Notes: a model not told the origin generated them from the letters alone. 64,000 nucleotides of DNA from an uncultured Stenotrophomonas sp. (GCA_900078405.1 FLTS01000001.1:620001-684000), one strand, 5' to 3'; counted from the first letter of the stretch, positions 20,476 to 30,079 are shown. Numbers and translations: made by a program.

Positions 20476-22349
20476 CAGCCCACCGCTCGCAGGATCGATT
20501 GGAACAGGGTGTCGGCGGTGGAAATCAGTTGCGAGGCGGCCTGGTAGGCCTGCTGCAGGCGGAGCATGTCCGCCGCCTCCTCGTCCAGATTGACGCCGGA
20601 AATGGCATCGCGCGTGGCTTGCGCGTTCTCGTTGATGACCTGCTGCGCCTGCAGCGAGTAGTCGGCCGCGCGCGCGGCGGCGCCGACCTGGGTGGTCAGC
20701 CCGCCCAGTGCGCCGTTGAGGGTGATGGTGCCGCCGTTGAAGGACTTGGCATCCTCGACCGCGGCCAGCCGCGTGGCGTTGCCGTTGTCGCTGGAGCCGG
20801 CCTGGTTCGGGGCGACGATGAACTGGTCGCCGGCCACCGGCTTGCCGTCCAGTACCAGGCTCCAGCCATTGGCGCTGATGGTCTGCCCGGGGACATAGGG
20901 GAACGGGCCGGTGCCGTCGATGGTGTAGTTGTCGGCATCGATGAAGTCGATGCTGGCGGGGTTGAGCAGGGCGGTGTCGGTGGGGTCGGTCACGTCCACC
21001 TTGCCGGCCACGCCGGTGCCGATGTTGCCCAGGTCGGCACTGGCGCGCACCGGGTTGGCGGCGGCGATGCGCGAAGGGTCGGTGATCGCCACCGACAGGC
21101 CGTTGGTGGCCGTGGCGGTGGGTTGCAGCAGGAAGCGGTCGTTCAGCGCGGGGGTGCCGCTGATCGTCAATTCGATGCCGTTGACGACGTAGGTCGGGCC
21201 GGTGCCGGTCATCGGCACCTGCACGCCGGTGTCGGTGCGGGTGGCGATCCAGTTGGCGCCGTCGAAGCGCAGCTGCAGGTTCTGGCCATCGAGCGCGGCC
21301 AGGTCGTCGTAGCTGGCGCTGATGCTGGCGGTGCTGGCCGGGTCGTTGCCGCTGTGTGCGGACACCTTGGGAGGGGCCAGGTTGAAGAAGTCCACGCCCA
21401 TGTCGCCGTACAGGTCCATGCCTTCGCGGTGGCTCTGGTTGAACTCCAGCGCCATGCCCACGGCGATGCGGCCCAGTTCGGCCTGCGCCGGGGCGAGGAT
21501 GGTGTCGCGGAACTCCAGCAGGCCGCCGATGCTGCCGCCCAGCGCCTTGCTGTCCAGGGTGATGGTCTGGCCCTGGGTCACCAGTGCCAGCTGCAGGCGC
21601 TCGGGCTGGTACGGGTCGGCCACGGTGGTGACCTTGGAGGCGCTGGTGCCCACCACCAGCGCGTTGCCGCCGGCCGAGTAGACGTTGATGATGCCGCCGT
21701 CCTGGATCACCGCGCTGCCGCCGGTATAGCCCACCAGTTGCGTGATCAGCTGGTCGCGGCGGTCGAGCAGGTCCGGCGCGGCCTTGGCCACGTTGCTGCC
21801 GATGACGCCGTTGATCTGGGCGATTTCCGCGGCCAGCCGGTTGACCTCGCCGGCGGCGGCCATCAGCCCGTTGTTGACCTCGCTGCCCAGCGATTCCAGG
21901 TTGGCCGACATGCTCTTGAAGCGGTTGACCAGCGTGTTGGCGCTGTCCAGCATGCTGCGCCGGTCGGCGCTGCCGGCGGCGTTGGCGGACAGGCCGCTGA
22001 TCGAGTCGAAGAAGTTGGACCACACGCCGGTCAGGTTGGTGGCGCTGTCGGAGAACAACGCGTCGACGCGGTCGGCCATCGACGAAAGCTGCTGCAGGCG
22101 TGCCAGCTCGCCGCTGCTGTCGAGCAGGCGCGAGATCGCCAGCTGGTCGGCCACCCGCCGGATGTCGGTGATCTTGGTGCCGTTGCCGACCGTGGCGTAG
22201 CCGGCGTCGGTGGGCGAGCGCGTGGCGAAATCCACCTTCTGCCGGCTGTAGCCATCGGTGTTGATGTTGGCGACGTTGTGGCTGGTGGTGGCCAATGCGC
22301 GCTGGAAGGCGAGCAGGGCGCTGGTACCGGTTGAAAGGACGCTGGGCAT
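20475..22349 (-). CDS. flgK: Flagellar hook-associated protein 1
   Basis: HAP1, the first hook-filament junction protein. 624 residues. The N-terminal rod/hook motif ALLAFQRALATTSHNVANIN and TDGYSRQKVDF, then a coiled segment (EVNNGLMAAAGEVNRLAAEI), a large variable centre, and the C-terminal LDEEAADMLRLQQAYQAASQ with TADTLFQSILRAVG are all canonical. ATG at 22349 is 11 bases past flgJ; its stop overlaps the flgL start. Confidence 0.97.
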   Translation of the reverse strand: MPSVLSTGTSALLAFQRALATTSHNVANINTDGYSRQKVDFATRSPTDAGYATVGNGTKITDIRRVADQLAISRLLDSSGELARLQQLSSMADRVDALFSDSATNLTGVWSNFFDSISGLSANAAGSADRRSMLDSANTLVNRFKSMSANLESLGSEVNNGLMAAAGEVNRLAAEIAQINGVIGSNVAKAAPDLLDRRDQLITQLVGYTGGSAVIQDGGIINVYSAGGNALVVGTSASKVTTVADPYQPERLQLALVTQGQTITLDSKALGGSIGGLLEFRDTILAPAQAELGRIAVGMALEFNQSHREGMDLYGDMGVDFFNLAPPKVSAHSGNDPASTASISASYDDLAALDGQNLQLRFDGANWIATRTDTGVQVPMTGTGPTYVVNGIELTISGTPALNDRFLLQPTATATNGLSVAITDPSRIAAANPVRASADLGNIGTGVAGKVDVTDPTDTALLNPASIDFIDADNYTIDGTGPFPYVPGQTISANGWSLVLDGKPVAGDQFIVAPNQAGSSDNGNATRLAAVEDAKSFNGGTITLNGALGGLTTQVGAAARAADYSLQAQQVINENAQATRDAISGVNLDEEAADMLRLQQAYQAASQLISTADTLFQSILRAVG

Positions 22350-22360
22350 GGATGGTTACC

Positions 22361-23551
22361 TCAACGACGGACCAGGCCGGACAGGCCGGTGGCGTTGGCG
22401 AAGGATTGGCCCAGCCGCGCGCCGGCCTGGCCGATGGCGGCCACGGCGCGGTCGATGGTGGGGCCGGCGGCGATGGCGGCGATCTTGGCGGCATAGCCCG
22501 GGTCGGTGGCGTAGCCGGCGCGCTGCAGGCCCTGGGCGAAGCCGCGCACGTCGGTGCCGGCCTTCAGCGCGGCCTGGTAGCGCGGGCTGTTCTTCAGCAT
22601 GCGCACGTAGTCGCCGAAGCTCTCGGCCGGCGAACCGTAGGCGCGGAAGTTGGCGGTCTCGTTGCGACGCTGGCCGTCGACGTATTCGTGGGTGGCTGCG
22701 GTGGCGCTTTCGCCCTTCCAGCCGGTGGCCTTGATGCCGAACAGATTGTGGCTGCTGCCGCCGTTGGCACGCTTGATGTTGCGGCGGCCCCAGCCGGTTT
22801 CCAGCGCGGCCTGGGCGACCAGCGCACGCGGGTTGACGCCCAGCTCGCGCGCGGCGCGCTCGGCATGCGGCCAGATGCTGGCGACGAAGCCTTCCGGGGT
22901 GTTGGTGCCGAGCTGGTCGGCGACGGCGTTGGCGCTGGCCACGTCGAGGGTGCCGCCGTTGTCGGTGGCCGGGCCGACGCCGCTCCAGCGGTCGTTGGCG
23001 GCGGCCCAGTCCCCGGCCCAGTCCCCGGCACCCGGCAGGGCGTCGGCGGAATGGGGGGCATTGCTGCCCAGCGCCGCATGCAGGCTGGCGGTGTCGCGGC
23101 CGGCGATCAGGTCCAGCACTTGTTGTTCACCACCGGAAAAACCAGCCTGGCCGGGTACGAAGCCGCCGGCGTCGGCATCGTGCGCGGGCAATGCCAGCGC
23201 CGCCGGCGCCGGTGCCTGCAACTGGTAGGCGCGCGCGGCCTTGGCCGGGTTCAGGGTAGTGTCCAGCGCCGGCTGCGTGGCCTGTTCGCCGCCGCCCAGC
23301 TGGCGGGCGATCATCGCCGACAGGCCGAGGCCGCGGCCCCGGGTCATCGCCTCGGCGATCTTCTGGTCGTACATCTCGCGGAACATCTGGTTCTCGCCGG
23401 GGAACAGCGAATCGCCGAAGCTGGCCTCGCGCATGCTCTTGATCAGCATCTGCGCGAACTGGCCTTCCAACTGGCGCGCGACCTTGTCGATCTTCGCCGG
23501 GTCATTGGCGGAGACCGGGTTCAGCGCCAGCGGTTGCGCGGCGATGCGCAT
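22361..23551 (-). CDS. flgJ: Rod-assembly protein and peptidoglycan hydrolase
   Basis: Two-domain FlgJ: an N-terminal rod-cap domain (about 15-100, IDKVARQLEGQFAQMLIKSM, GDSLFPGENQMFREMYDQKI) and a C-terminal GH73 glucosaminidase domain (about 215-370, PRALVAQAALETGWGRRNI with the catalytic glutamate in LETGWG, and HNLFGIKATGWKG) that opens the peptidoglycan for the rod. 396 residues, longer than the 313 of E. coli because of an alanine/glycine-rich linker, where a 12-base tandem duplication (23003-23026) encodes a repeated GDWA unit. Starts two bases after the flgI stop. Confidence 0.95.
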   Translation of the reverse strand: MRIAAQPLALNPVSANDPAKIDKVARQLEGQFAQMLIKSMREASFGDSLFPGENQMFREMYDQKIAEAMTRGRGLGLSAMIARQLGGGEQATQPALDTTLNPAKAARAYQLQAPAPAALALPAHDADAGGFVPGQAGFSGGEQQVLDLIAGRDTASLHAALGSNAPHSADALPGAGDWAGDWAAANDRWSGVGPATDNGGTLDVASANAVADQLGTNTPEGFVASIWPHAERAARELGVNPRALVAQAALETGWGRRNIKRANGGSSHNLFGIKATGWKGESATAATHEYVDGQRRNETANFRAYGSPAESFGDYVRMLKNSPRYQAALKAGTDVRGFAQGLQRAGYATDPGYAAKIAAIAAGPTIDRAVAAIGQAGARLGQSFANATGLSGLVRR

Positions 23552-23553
23552 GG

Positions 23554-24675
23554 TCAGATCACCTCCAGCTCGGCGCTCAGCGCGCCGGCCTGCTTGAGCG
23601 CTTCCAGGATCGCGATCAGGTCGCCGGGGGCGGCGCCGACCTCGTTCACCGCGCGCACGATCTCGTCCAGCGTGGCGCCGCCGTCGAAACGGAACATGCG
23701 GCTGCCCTCGTTGCTGGCGGTGATGGACGACTGCGGTGCGGCCACGGTCTGGCCGCCGCCGAAGGCATTGGGCTGGCTGATCTGCGTCGATTCGCTGACG
23801 GTCACCGTCAAGGAACCGTGCGCGATCGCCGCCGGGCTGACCCGCACCTGCGAGCCGATCACCACCGTGCCGGTGCGCGAATTGACCACGACCTTGGCCG
23901 GAGCGGTGCCGGGCGACAGCTCGATGTTCTCGATGCGCGCCAGCAGGCCGATGCGCGCGCCGGGGTCGGTCGGCGCCTGCACCGCCACGGTGACGCCGTC
24001 GACCGCGCGCGCGGCGCCTTCGCCGAAGGTGTTGTTCAGCGCGCTGACCATGCGCGCGACGGTGGTGAAGTCGTTGTGGTGCAGGTTCAGGGTGATCTCG
24101 CCGCTGGCGTCGAACACGTCGGGCAGGGCGCGTTCGACGGTGGCGCCGTTGGGGACGCGGCCGACGCTGGGCACGTTGACCGATACCCGCGAGCCATCCT
24201 TGCCCTGCGCACCGAAACCGCCGACCACCAGGTTGCCCTGGGCGATGGCATAGACCTGTCCGTCGGCGCCCTTCAGCGGCGCCATCAGCAGCGAGCCGCC
24301 GCGCAGCGACACCGCGTTGCCGATCGAGGACACGGTGATGTCGATGGTCTGGCCGGGCTTGGCGAACGGCGGCAGCTCGGCGTGGATCGCCACCGCCGCG
24401 ACGTTCTTCAGCTGCGGGTTGACGTTGGCCGGCACGTTGACGCCCAGCTCGCCGAGCATGTTCTTCAGGCTCTGCACGGTGAACGGCGCCTGGCTGGTGC
24501 GGTCGCCGCTGTTGTCCAGGCCGACCACCAGGCCGTAGCCGACCAGCGCGTTGCCGCGCACGCCGCCGACCTGGGCCAGGTCCTTGATGCGCTCGGCATG
24601 GGCGGGCAGGGCGCAGGCGGCCGCGAAGAGCAGCACAACGGCGTGGCGGAGGAATGCGGGAGTCTTCATGGCCAT
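23554..24675 (-). CDS. flgI: Flagellar P-ring protein
   Basis: Periplasmic subunit of the P ring, the rod bushing in the peptidoglycan. 373 residues from ATG 24675 (or 371 from ATG 24669). Sec signal peptide ending LPAHA (cleavage near residue 27), then the family hallmark [32 protein letters not shown], and the C-terminal [20 protein letters not shown] with [17 protein letters not shown]. Separated from flgH and flgJ by two bases each. Confidence 0.97.
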   Translation of the reverse strand: MAMKTPAFLRHAVVLLFAAACALPAHAERIKDLAQVGGVRGNALVGYGLVVGLDNSGDRTSQAPFTVQSLKNMLGELGVNVPANVNPQLKNVAAVAIHAELPPFAKPGQTIDITVSSIGNAVSLRGGSLLMAPLKGADGQVYAIAQGNLVVGGFGAQGKDGSRVSVNVPSVGRVPNGATVERALPDVFDASGEITLNLHHNDFTTVARMVSALNNTFGEGAARAVDGVTVAVQAPTDPGARIGLLARIENIELSPGTAPAKVVVNSRTGTVVIGSQVRVSPAAIAHGSLTVTVSESTQISQPNAFGGGQTVAAPQSSITASNEGSRMFRFDGGATLDEIVRAVNEVGAAPGDLIAILEALKQAGALSAELEVI

Positions 24676-24677
24676 GC

Positions 24678-25370
24678 TCAGTACGGCGACAGCCGCGAAT
24701 TGAAGAAGCGGCCCAGCCAGCCCATCGCGTTGGACTGCGCCACCGCGCCGCGGCCGCCATAGGCGATGCGCGCGTCGGCCACCTTGCTGGAGGCGATGGT
24801 GTTGTCCGGGGCGATGTCGGCCGCGCGCACGATGCCCTGGATCTGCACCAGTTCGTCGCCCTGGTTCAGGCGCAGGTTCTTCTGCCCCTGCACGACCAGG
24901 TTGCCGTTGGGCAGGCGCTGGATCACGGTGACGGTGACGCTGCCCTGCAGCCTGTTGCTCTGCGCGCTGTTGCCGTTGCCGGCGAAATCGCGCTCGCCGC
25001 TGGCCGTGGCCGACAGGATGTCCTTGCCGCCGAGCGTCACCGGCGCGCCGAACAGGGTCGGCGAGCCGATGCCGATGCTCGAATCCTTGCTGATGGCGGT
25101 GCTGGCCGTGGTGCTGGCGGTGGTGCTCTCGACCAGGGTGATGGTCAACAGGTCGCCGACGTCGCGGGCGCGGCGGTCGCCGTACAGGTTCAGGCCCGGG
25201 CCGGCGGCATAGATCGCGCCGGCGGAGGGTTCGGCGATCGGCGCCACCAGCGGCTGCATCGGCGCCAGCGCCGGGTAGGGGCGGACGTCGCCGGCCACGG
25301 TGCAGCCGCCCAGCAGGGCGATGCAGGCCAGGGCGGCGGCGGAAGGGAATGTGCGGGACAGGCGGGCCAT
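24678..25370 (-). CDS. flgH: Flagellar L-ring protein
   Basis: Outer-membrane lipoprotein of the L ring. 230 residues; signal peptide with lipobox LLGGC (lipidated cysteine near residue 23). Conserved segments: [28 protein letters not shown], and [20 protein letters not shown] with [20 protein letters not shown] near the end. ATG at 25370. It follows flgG by 23 bases and precedes flgI by two. Confidence 0.97.
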   Translation of the reverse strand: MARLSRTFPSAAALACIALLGGCTVAGDVRPYPALAPMQPLVAPIAEPSAGAIYAAGPGLNLYGDRRARDVGDLLTITLVESTTASTTASTAISKDSSIGIGSPTLFGAPVTLGGKDILSATASGERDFAGNGNSAQSNRLQGSVTVTVIQRLPNGNLVVQGQKNLRLNQGDELVQIQGIVRAADIAPDNTIASSKVADARIAYGGRGAVAQSNAMGWLGRFFNSRLSPY

Positions 25371-25393
25371 GACGATTTCCGGAAGCGGCGCGG

Positions 25394-26243
25394 TCAGACG
25401 TTGTTGTTCAGGTAGCCGAGCATGGAGTCGGTGGTGGAGATGGCCTTGGCGTTCATCTCGTAGGCGCGCTGGGTTTCGATCATCGACACCAGCTCTTCCA
25501 CCACGTTGACGTTGCTGCCTTCCAGCGCGCCCTGCACCACGCTGCCCAGGCCGTTGAGGCCGGGCGTGCCGTTCTGCGCCGGGCCGGAGGCGGTGGTTTC
25601 CAGGTACAGGTTTTCGCCCTTGGCCTGCAGGCCGGCGGGGTTGATGAAGTCGGTCAGGGTCAGCGAGCCGATTTCCAGCGAGGCGGCCTCGCCGGCCATC
25701 TGCACGCTGATGGTGCCGTCGCTGCCGATGGTCAGGCTCTGCGCGCCCTCGGGGATCTGGATGCCCGGCTGCACCGGGTAGCCGCTGTTGGTGACCAGCT
25801 CGCCCTGTGCGTTGATCTGGAAGGTGCCGTCGCGGGTGTAGGCCGAGGTGCCGTCGGGCATCATCACTTCGAAGAAGCCGCGGCCATTGACCATCACGTC
25901 CAGCGCGCGGCCGGTCTGCTGCTGGCTGCCCTGCTGGAAGTTCTTGGAGGTGGCGACCACGCGCACGCCGGTGCCCAGTTGCAGGCCGGTGGGCATGCGT
26001 GAAGACGCGCTCGGTGGAAGCCACCCGCACGCCGGTGCCCAGTTGCAGGCCGGTGGGCAGCTGGGTCTGCGCCGAGGAGGAACCGCCGGGCTGGCGCACC
26101 TGTTGGTACAGCAGGTCCTCGAAGCTGGCGCGGTCCTGCTTGAAGCCGGTGGTGTTGGTGTTGGCCAGGTTGTTGGAGACCACGGACATGCGCGTCTGCT
26201 GCGCGTCCAGTCCGGTCTTGGCGACCCACAATGCCTGATTCAT
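25394..26243 (-). pseudogene. flgG: Flagellar distal rod protein FlgG, frame-broken
   Basis: Distal rod subunit. The N-terminus ([40 protein letters not shown]) reads from ATG 26243; the rest ([71 protein letters not shown]) reads in a different frame. The break is caused by a 34-base block present twice, at 25962-25995 and 26026-26059, 64 bases apart. Deleting 64 bases gives 261 codons, the normal FlgG length. The spacer between copies encodes ASTERVFT, itself a plausible FlgG continuation, as if two alleles had been spliced. Real breakage would abolish motility; misassembly is likelier. Confidence 0.9.
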
Positions 26244-26296
26244 GATGCGGTTCCTCTGCGGATGACACCGGCCGCGATGGCCGTTGCCAAAGGCAA

Positions 26297-26312
26297 TGCA
26301 TGTGGCGTGCCA
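26297..26312 (-). promoter_or_regulatory. Sigma54 promoter for flgG operon
   Basis: On the minus strand TGGCACG, four bases, ATGCA: -24/-12 element with one mismatch from TGGCACG-N4-TTGC. Predicted start is about 40 bases before the flgG ATG. It suggests flgGHIJKL is an RpoN-dependent unit separate from flgBCDEF. Confidence 0.75.
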
Positions 26313-26316
26313 GAAC

Positions 26317-26744
26317 GCGAGGAATGAGTGGAGAGGAGTGAGGAGTGAGCGAAAGCGGGGGCCTTGCCGGGAGGGCTTCATGAGGCAAATGCGGGGGCGA
26401 GCTTTGCCCGCGATGCTTCCAGGCATTACCGGCGAGCAAAGCTCGCTCCCACGCCGCAGGCACCGGGCTTGCCGGTGCAGGGGCTTTGCTGGGAAAGCCT
26501 CATGCGGGGCAAGCCCTGCATCTACGGAATATCGGTTTCTGCAAAGTTCCCGGTGGGTGCCGACCGTTGGTCGGCACATTCAAGGCTGCCCGGCCAACGG
26601 TCGGGCACCACCAAAACAGACAAGGCCGATTGCCGTAGGTGCCGGGCTTGTCCTGAAGGTGAGGAACAAATGAAGAGGAGTGAGGCATAAGAGAGAGCCG
26701 CTTTTGCCTCTCTCATTCCTCACTCCTCTCCACTCACTCCTCGC
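26317..26744. repeat. Segment bounded by GAGGAGTGAG inverted repeats
   Basis: Left arm 26317-26358 (GCGAGGAATGAGTGGAGAGG...) and right arm 26698-26744 are near-perfect inverted copies over about 35-45 bases, differing by a few substitutions and a short indel. The same sequence recurs in the flgB-cheV and cheV-flgA gaps. No open frame for a transposase lies between the arms. Confidence 0.75.
26457..26525. repeat. GTAG-type REP element
   Basis: About 69 bases, same layout as the copies at 40051 and 40221: a CACCGGGCTTGCCGGTG hairpin and a second hairpin closing in GCATCTAC, i.e. a GTAG head on the minus strand. Resembles SMAG elements of Stenotrophomonas. Confidence 0.65.
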
Positions 26745-26746
26745 TT

Positions 26747-27496
26747 TTAGCCGTTCAGGCGCAGCAGGGTGTTGGCGCTGCGCGCGTTCTCGTCGACGTT
26801 CTTGATGACCTTGACCTGCATTTCGTACTGGCGCTGCAGCTGGATCATCTGCACCAGTGCGCCGGCGGCATCGACGTTGCTGGCTTCCAGCATGCCGCTG
26901 TCCAGCGTCTTGCCTGTCGCCAGCGCGAACGGTTGCAAAGGCTCGGTGTTGCGGAACAAACCGTCCAGGCCGCGTTCGAGCCGCTCGTCCGGGGCCTGCA
27001 CCACCTTCAACTGGCCGATCACCGCCATCGTCTGCGGGCCTTCGCCGAGCGGGATGATCGACAAGGTACCGTCATGGCCGATCTCGATGGCCTGGTGCGG
27101 CGGCACCGCCACCGGGTTGTTGTTCTCGTCCAGCACCGCGTTGCCGCTGGGGGTGACCAGCTGCCCGTTGGGGGTGAGCGTCAACGAGCCGGCGCGGGTA
27201 TAGGCCTCGGCGCCGTCGCGGGCCTGCACCGCCAGCCAGTTGCCCGGCTGCAGCGACAGGTCCAGCGCGTTGCCGGTGATCTGTTGGGCACCGACGCGGC
27301 GGTTGAAGCCGGCGTCGACATGCATCGCGTCGATGCGCGAGGCATAACCGGGCCCCTGGATCGGGAACGCCCGGGTGTTGGCCAGTGCCTCCTTGAATCC
27401 GGGTGTGTCGGAGTTGGCCAGGTTGTGCGACACGGTGGCCTGCGCCTGCAACGAGGCGCTGGCACCGGTCATGGCAACGTAGAGGGCTTTGTCCAT
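26747..27496 (-). CDS. flgF: Flagellar proximal rod protein FlgF
   Basis: Rod subunit of the FlgF/FlgG family. 249 residues. N-terminal MDKALYVAMTGASASLQAQA and TVSHNLANSDTPGFKEALAN, central ALDLSLQPGNWLAVQARDGA and YTRAGSLTLTPNGQLV, and C-terminal GMLEASNVDAAGALVQMIQL, RQYEMQVKVIKNVDE are all as expected. ATG at 27496. Last gene of the flgBCDEF run; a repeat-rich gap and a new sigma54 site separate it from flgG. Confidence 0.96.
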   Translation of the reverse strand: MDKALYVAMTGASASLQAQATVSHNLANSDTPGFKEALANTRAFPIQGPGYASRIDAMHVDAGFNRRVGAQQITGNALDLSLQPGNWLAVQARDGAEAYTRAGSLTLTPNGQLVTPSGNAVLDENNNPVAVPPHQAIEIGHDGTLSIIPLGEGPQTMAVIGQLKVVQAPDERLERGLDGLFRNTEPLQPFALATGKTLDSGMLEASNVDAAGALVQMIQLQRQYEMQVKVIKNVDENARSANTLLRLNG

Positions 27497-27629
27497 GAGG
27501 GGCGGGGACCGGGAAGCAGGGAACGGGGAGGAGCACAGGGCCGGGGGTGGCGGTAACGCCGGGAACGGGGGCGGTGGGCAGGCGCCCGGCCGGCTTCATT
27601 CCCCGTTCCCGGTTTCCGCATTCCCCGTC

Positions 27630-28939
27630 TTAGCGGATGTTGATGACGGTCTGGGTGATCTGGTCCTGCGTGGACACCATCTGCGCGTTGGCCTGGAAGT
27701 TGCGCTGGGCCACGATCATGTTGACCAGCTCTTTGCTCATGTCCACGTTCGAGGCCTCCACAGCCCGGCACCAATGGTCTGGTAAGTGCGCTGGGCCACG
27801 ATCATGTTCACCAGCTGCTCGGTCAGGTCCACGGTGGAGGCCTCCAGCGAGCCGGCCTGGATCTGGCCGAAATCGGAGGTGTCCGGGGCGCCGGTACGCG
27901 GGGTGCCGGAAGCGTAGGTTTCCGACCAGAGGTTGTTGCCCTTGCTCTGCAGGCCCTGCGGGTTGTTGAAGGTGGTCAGCGCCACCTGGCCCAGCGGGCG
28001 GTCGGCACCGTTGGAATAGCGCGCGTAGACGATGCCTTCCTCGGAAATGCTGATTTCGTTGAGCTTGCCCGAGGCGTAGCCGTCCTGGCGCACGTCGCGC
28101 ATGGCGAACTTCTCGCCGTACTGGGTGGAGCCGGTCACGTCCAGGGTCAGGTTCACCACACCGGCGCCGGTGGTCGGGGTGAACGGGTCCAGCGTGATCT
28201 GGCTGGGCGGTGGCGGGGTCACCAGTGCGCCGCTGTCGGAAAACGTCAGGGTGGTCGGTGTGCCCACCGCCTGGCCATCGACGTAGTTGTGCATCTCCCA
28301 CTGGTTGGGCGTGGTGGTCTTGACGAAGTACGAGGTCTGGGTATGGCCGACGCCCAGCGAGTCGTACACGGTTACCCCGCCGGTGGAGTGGTTGTAGCTG
28401 TTGGAATCGCTGGGGTCGAACAGCGTGACTACCGGGGAATCGGCATTGCCGGGCAGGGTGAAGCCGATGTTGACCAGGGTGCTCTGCCGCGGCGGGCTGT
28501 CGGTGGTCAGCAACTGCAGGTCGGTCAGCGCCCCGTCGAAGCGGGTGCCGTCGGCATTGGGTGCGTATACCTGCAGGCGCGCGCCCTGCGGATTGACCAC
28601 GTAGCCGGCGTTGTCGGTCTGGAAGTTGCCGGCGCGCGAGTAGACGCGGTAGCCGTTCATGTCCAGGGTGAAGAAGCCTTCGCCCTCGATGGCCAGGTCC
28701 AGGCTGCGGCCGGTCTGGTCGATGTTGCCCTGCGAGAACTGCTGGGCCACGTTGGTCAGGCGCACGCCGGCGCCGATGGCGTTGCGCGACAGACCATAGC
28801 TGGTGGCGCTGAACAGGTCGGCAAACTCGGCGCGCGACTCCTTGAAGCCGGTGGTGTTGACGTTGGCGATGTTGTTGGCGGTGACGTTCAGGTCGGCGTT
28901 GGCGGCGTTGATGCCGGACAGCGAGATGTTGAAGCCCAT
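27630..28939 (-). pseudogene. flgE: Flagellar hook protein FlgE, frame-broken near the C-terminus
   Basis: Hook subunit. Reads in frame from ATG 28939 (MGFNISLSGINAANADLNVT, ANNIANVNTTGFKESRAEFA) through the body to LEASTVDLTEQLVNMIVAQR near 27787, then into noise (TIGAGLWRP). A second, similar ending in another frame follows: ASNVDMSKELVNMIVAQRNF then QANAQMVSTQDQITQTVINI. The two DNA copies (27787-27846 and 27701-27760) agree at 52 of the first 60 positions and are 86 bases apart; removing 86 bases gives 407 codons. The copies differ at the protein level, so this is either a junction of two alleles or a real partial duplication. Confidence 0.9.
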
Positions 28940-28974
28940 GATGTCGGTACTCCCGGGGAATGGTGTGCGGTGGC

Positions 28975-29649
28975 TCAGCTGACGCGGAGCACGTAGTCGA
29001 GCGGGGCGGCGCCCAGCCCCTTGAGGTTCAGGTACAGCCCGTCCGAACCGACGGTCACGCTCTCAACCTCCGCCTGCACGTAGGTGCTGAGCGTGCTCTG
29101 CGCGCCCTCGCCGTCGGTATAGGTGGCGGTGACGCTGTAGGCCCCGGCCGGCATGCGCTTGCCGTCGGCATCGGTGCCGTCCCACTGGAACTGGACCTCG
29201 CCGGCCGCTTCGGCCGGCACGCTCAGCTGGGTGACCTTGACGCCGTTGGCGTCGGTGATGTCGATGGTGACGTAGCCGCTGCCGGGGGCGGCCACGGTGC
29301 CGCTGGCGCCGCCGTCGTCCTCCAGCGAGAGCTGGGTCGAGGGCACCAGCACCTCGTGGCCGACCAGCGCGGCGCCCTTCAGGATCTGGTCGCCGGCCAT
29401 CGCCTGCTGGAAGCCGGAGACGGTGTCGTTCAGGTCGCTGATGCCCTGCACCGTGGACAGCTGCGCCATCTGCGCGACCATCTGGCTGTTGTCCATCGGC
29501 TTGAGCGGGTCCTGGTGCTGCAGCTGGGTGGTCATCAGGCGCAGGAAATCGGCCTGCTCCAGGGTGTCCTTCTTCTTGCTGGTCTGCGAGGCCGCGGCGG
29601 TCAGGCCGAGCGAGCCGAACAATTCGTTGTTGGCGGAAACGCTGCTCAT
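28975..29649 (-). CDS. flgD: Hook-capping protein FlgD
   Basis: Scaffold that caps the growing hook. 224 residues. The N-terminal exported segment with LEQADFLRLMTTQLQHQDPL and KPMDNSQMVAQMAQLSTVQG is the FlgD hallmark; the C-terminal part has FlgD Ig-like/tudor features (FQWDGTDADGKRMPAGAYSV). ATG at 29649. 35 bases before flgE and 11 after flgC. Confidence 0.96.
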   Translation of the reverse strand: MSSVSANNELFGSLGLTAAASQTSKKKDTLEQADFLRLMTTQLQHQDPLKPMDNSQMVAQMAQLSTVQGISDLNDTVSGFQQAMAGDQILKGAALVGHEVLVPSTQLSLEDDGGASGTVAAPGSGYVTIDITDANGVKVTQLSVPAEAAGEVQFQWDGTDADGKRMPAGAYSVTATYTDGEGAQSTLSTYVQAEVESVTVGSDGLYLNLKGLGAAPLDYVLRVS

Positions 29650-29660
29650 GGGGAATGTCC

Positions 29661-30068
29661 TCAGCGGCCCATCGACAGGGTGGCCAAGGTCAGTTCCTTG
29701 GCGGTGGTGAGCATTTCCACGCCGGCCTGGTAATTGCGCGACGTGGAGATCAGGTTGACCATCTGCGCCACCGGGTCGATGTTGGGCGAATAAACGTAGC
29801 CGTCGGCGTCGGCCAGCGGGTGGTTGGGTTCGTAGCGCTGCAGCGGCGGTGCCTCGCTCCGGGTGATTTCCTTGACCTCCACCCCGGTCAGGCGCGGGTC
29901 CTCGCGGCTGGTGACGGCCTGGAAGATCGGCTCCAGCGGCTTGTAGGCGGCCTCGGCCGAGCCGGCTACCGAATCGGCGTTGGACAGGTTGGAGGCGATG
30001 GTGCTCATGCGCACCGACTGCGCCTGCAGGGCCGAGCCGGCGATGTCGAAAATGGGCAGGTTGCTCAT
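29661..30068 (-). CDS. flgC: Flagellar proximal rod protein FlgC
   Basis: Rod subunit. 135 residues. MSNLPIFDIAGSALQAQSVR and MSTIASNLSNADSVAGSAEA at the N-terminus; YKPLEPIFQAV, PNHPLADADGYVYSPNIDPV and AQMVNLISTSRNYQAGVEML are conserved. ATG at 30068 with GGGAGAACAGC upstream. Eleven bases separate it from flgB. Confidence 0.97.
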   Translation of the reverse strand: MSNLPIFDIAGSALQAQSVRMSTIASNLSNADSVAGSAEAAYKPLEPIFQAVTSREDPRLTGVEVKEITRSEAPPLQRYEPNHPLADADGYVYSPNIDPVAQMVNLISTSRNYQAGVEMLTTAKELTLATLSMGR

Positions 30069-30079
30069 GCTGTTCTCCC

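Larger units (their letters stand above)
26244..26746. other. Repeat-rich gap between flgF and flgG
   Basis: 503 bases without a credible gene. It holds the flgG sigma54 site at its left end, a pair of inverted GAGGAGTGAG-type arms (26317-26358 and 26698-26744), a GTAG-type REP unit (26457-26525), an AGCGAGCTTTGCTCGC-type palindrome around 26395-26455, and a second small palindrome (GTGCCGACC/GGTCGGCAC) near 26555-26580. All are non-coding repeats. Confidence 0.75.

Noticed and set aside
20499..24253. Long plus-strand frames opposite flgK, flgJ and flgI
   Set aside because: Same antisense-shadow pattern (G/V/H/A-rich); the flagellar genes on the minus strand account for the region.
26317..26744. 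Segment considered as an insertion sequence
   Set aside because: No transposase frame and no clear target-site duplication; kept only as a repeat-bounded segment.
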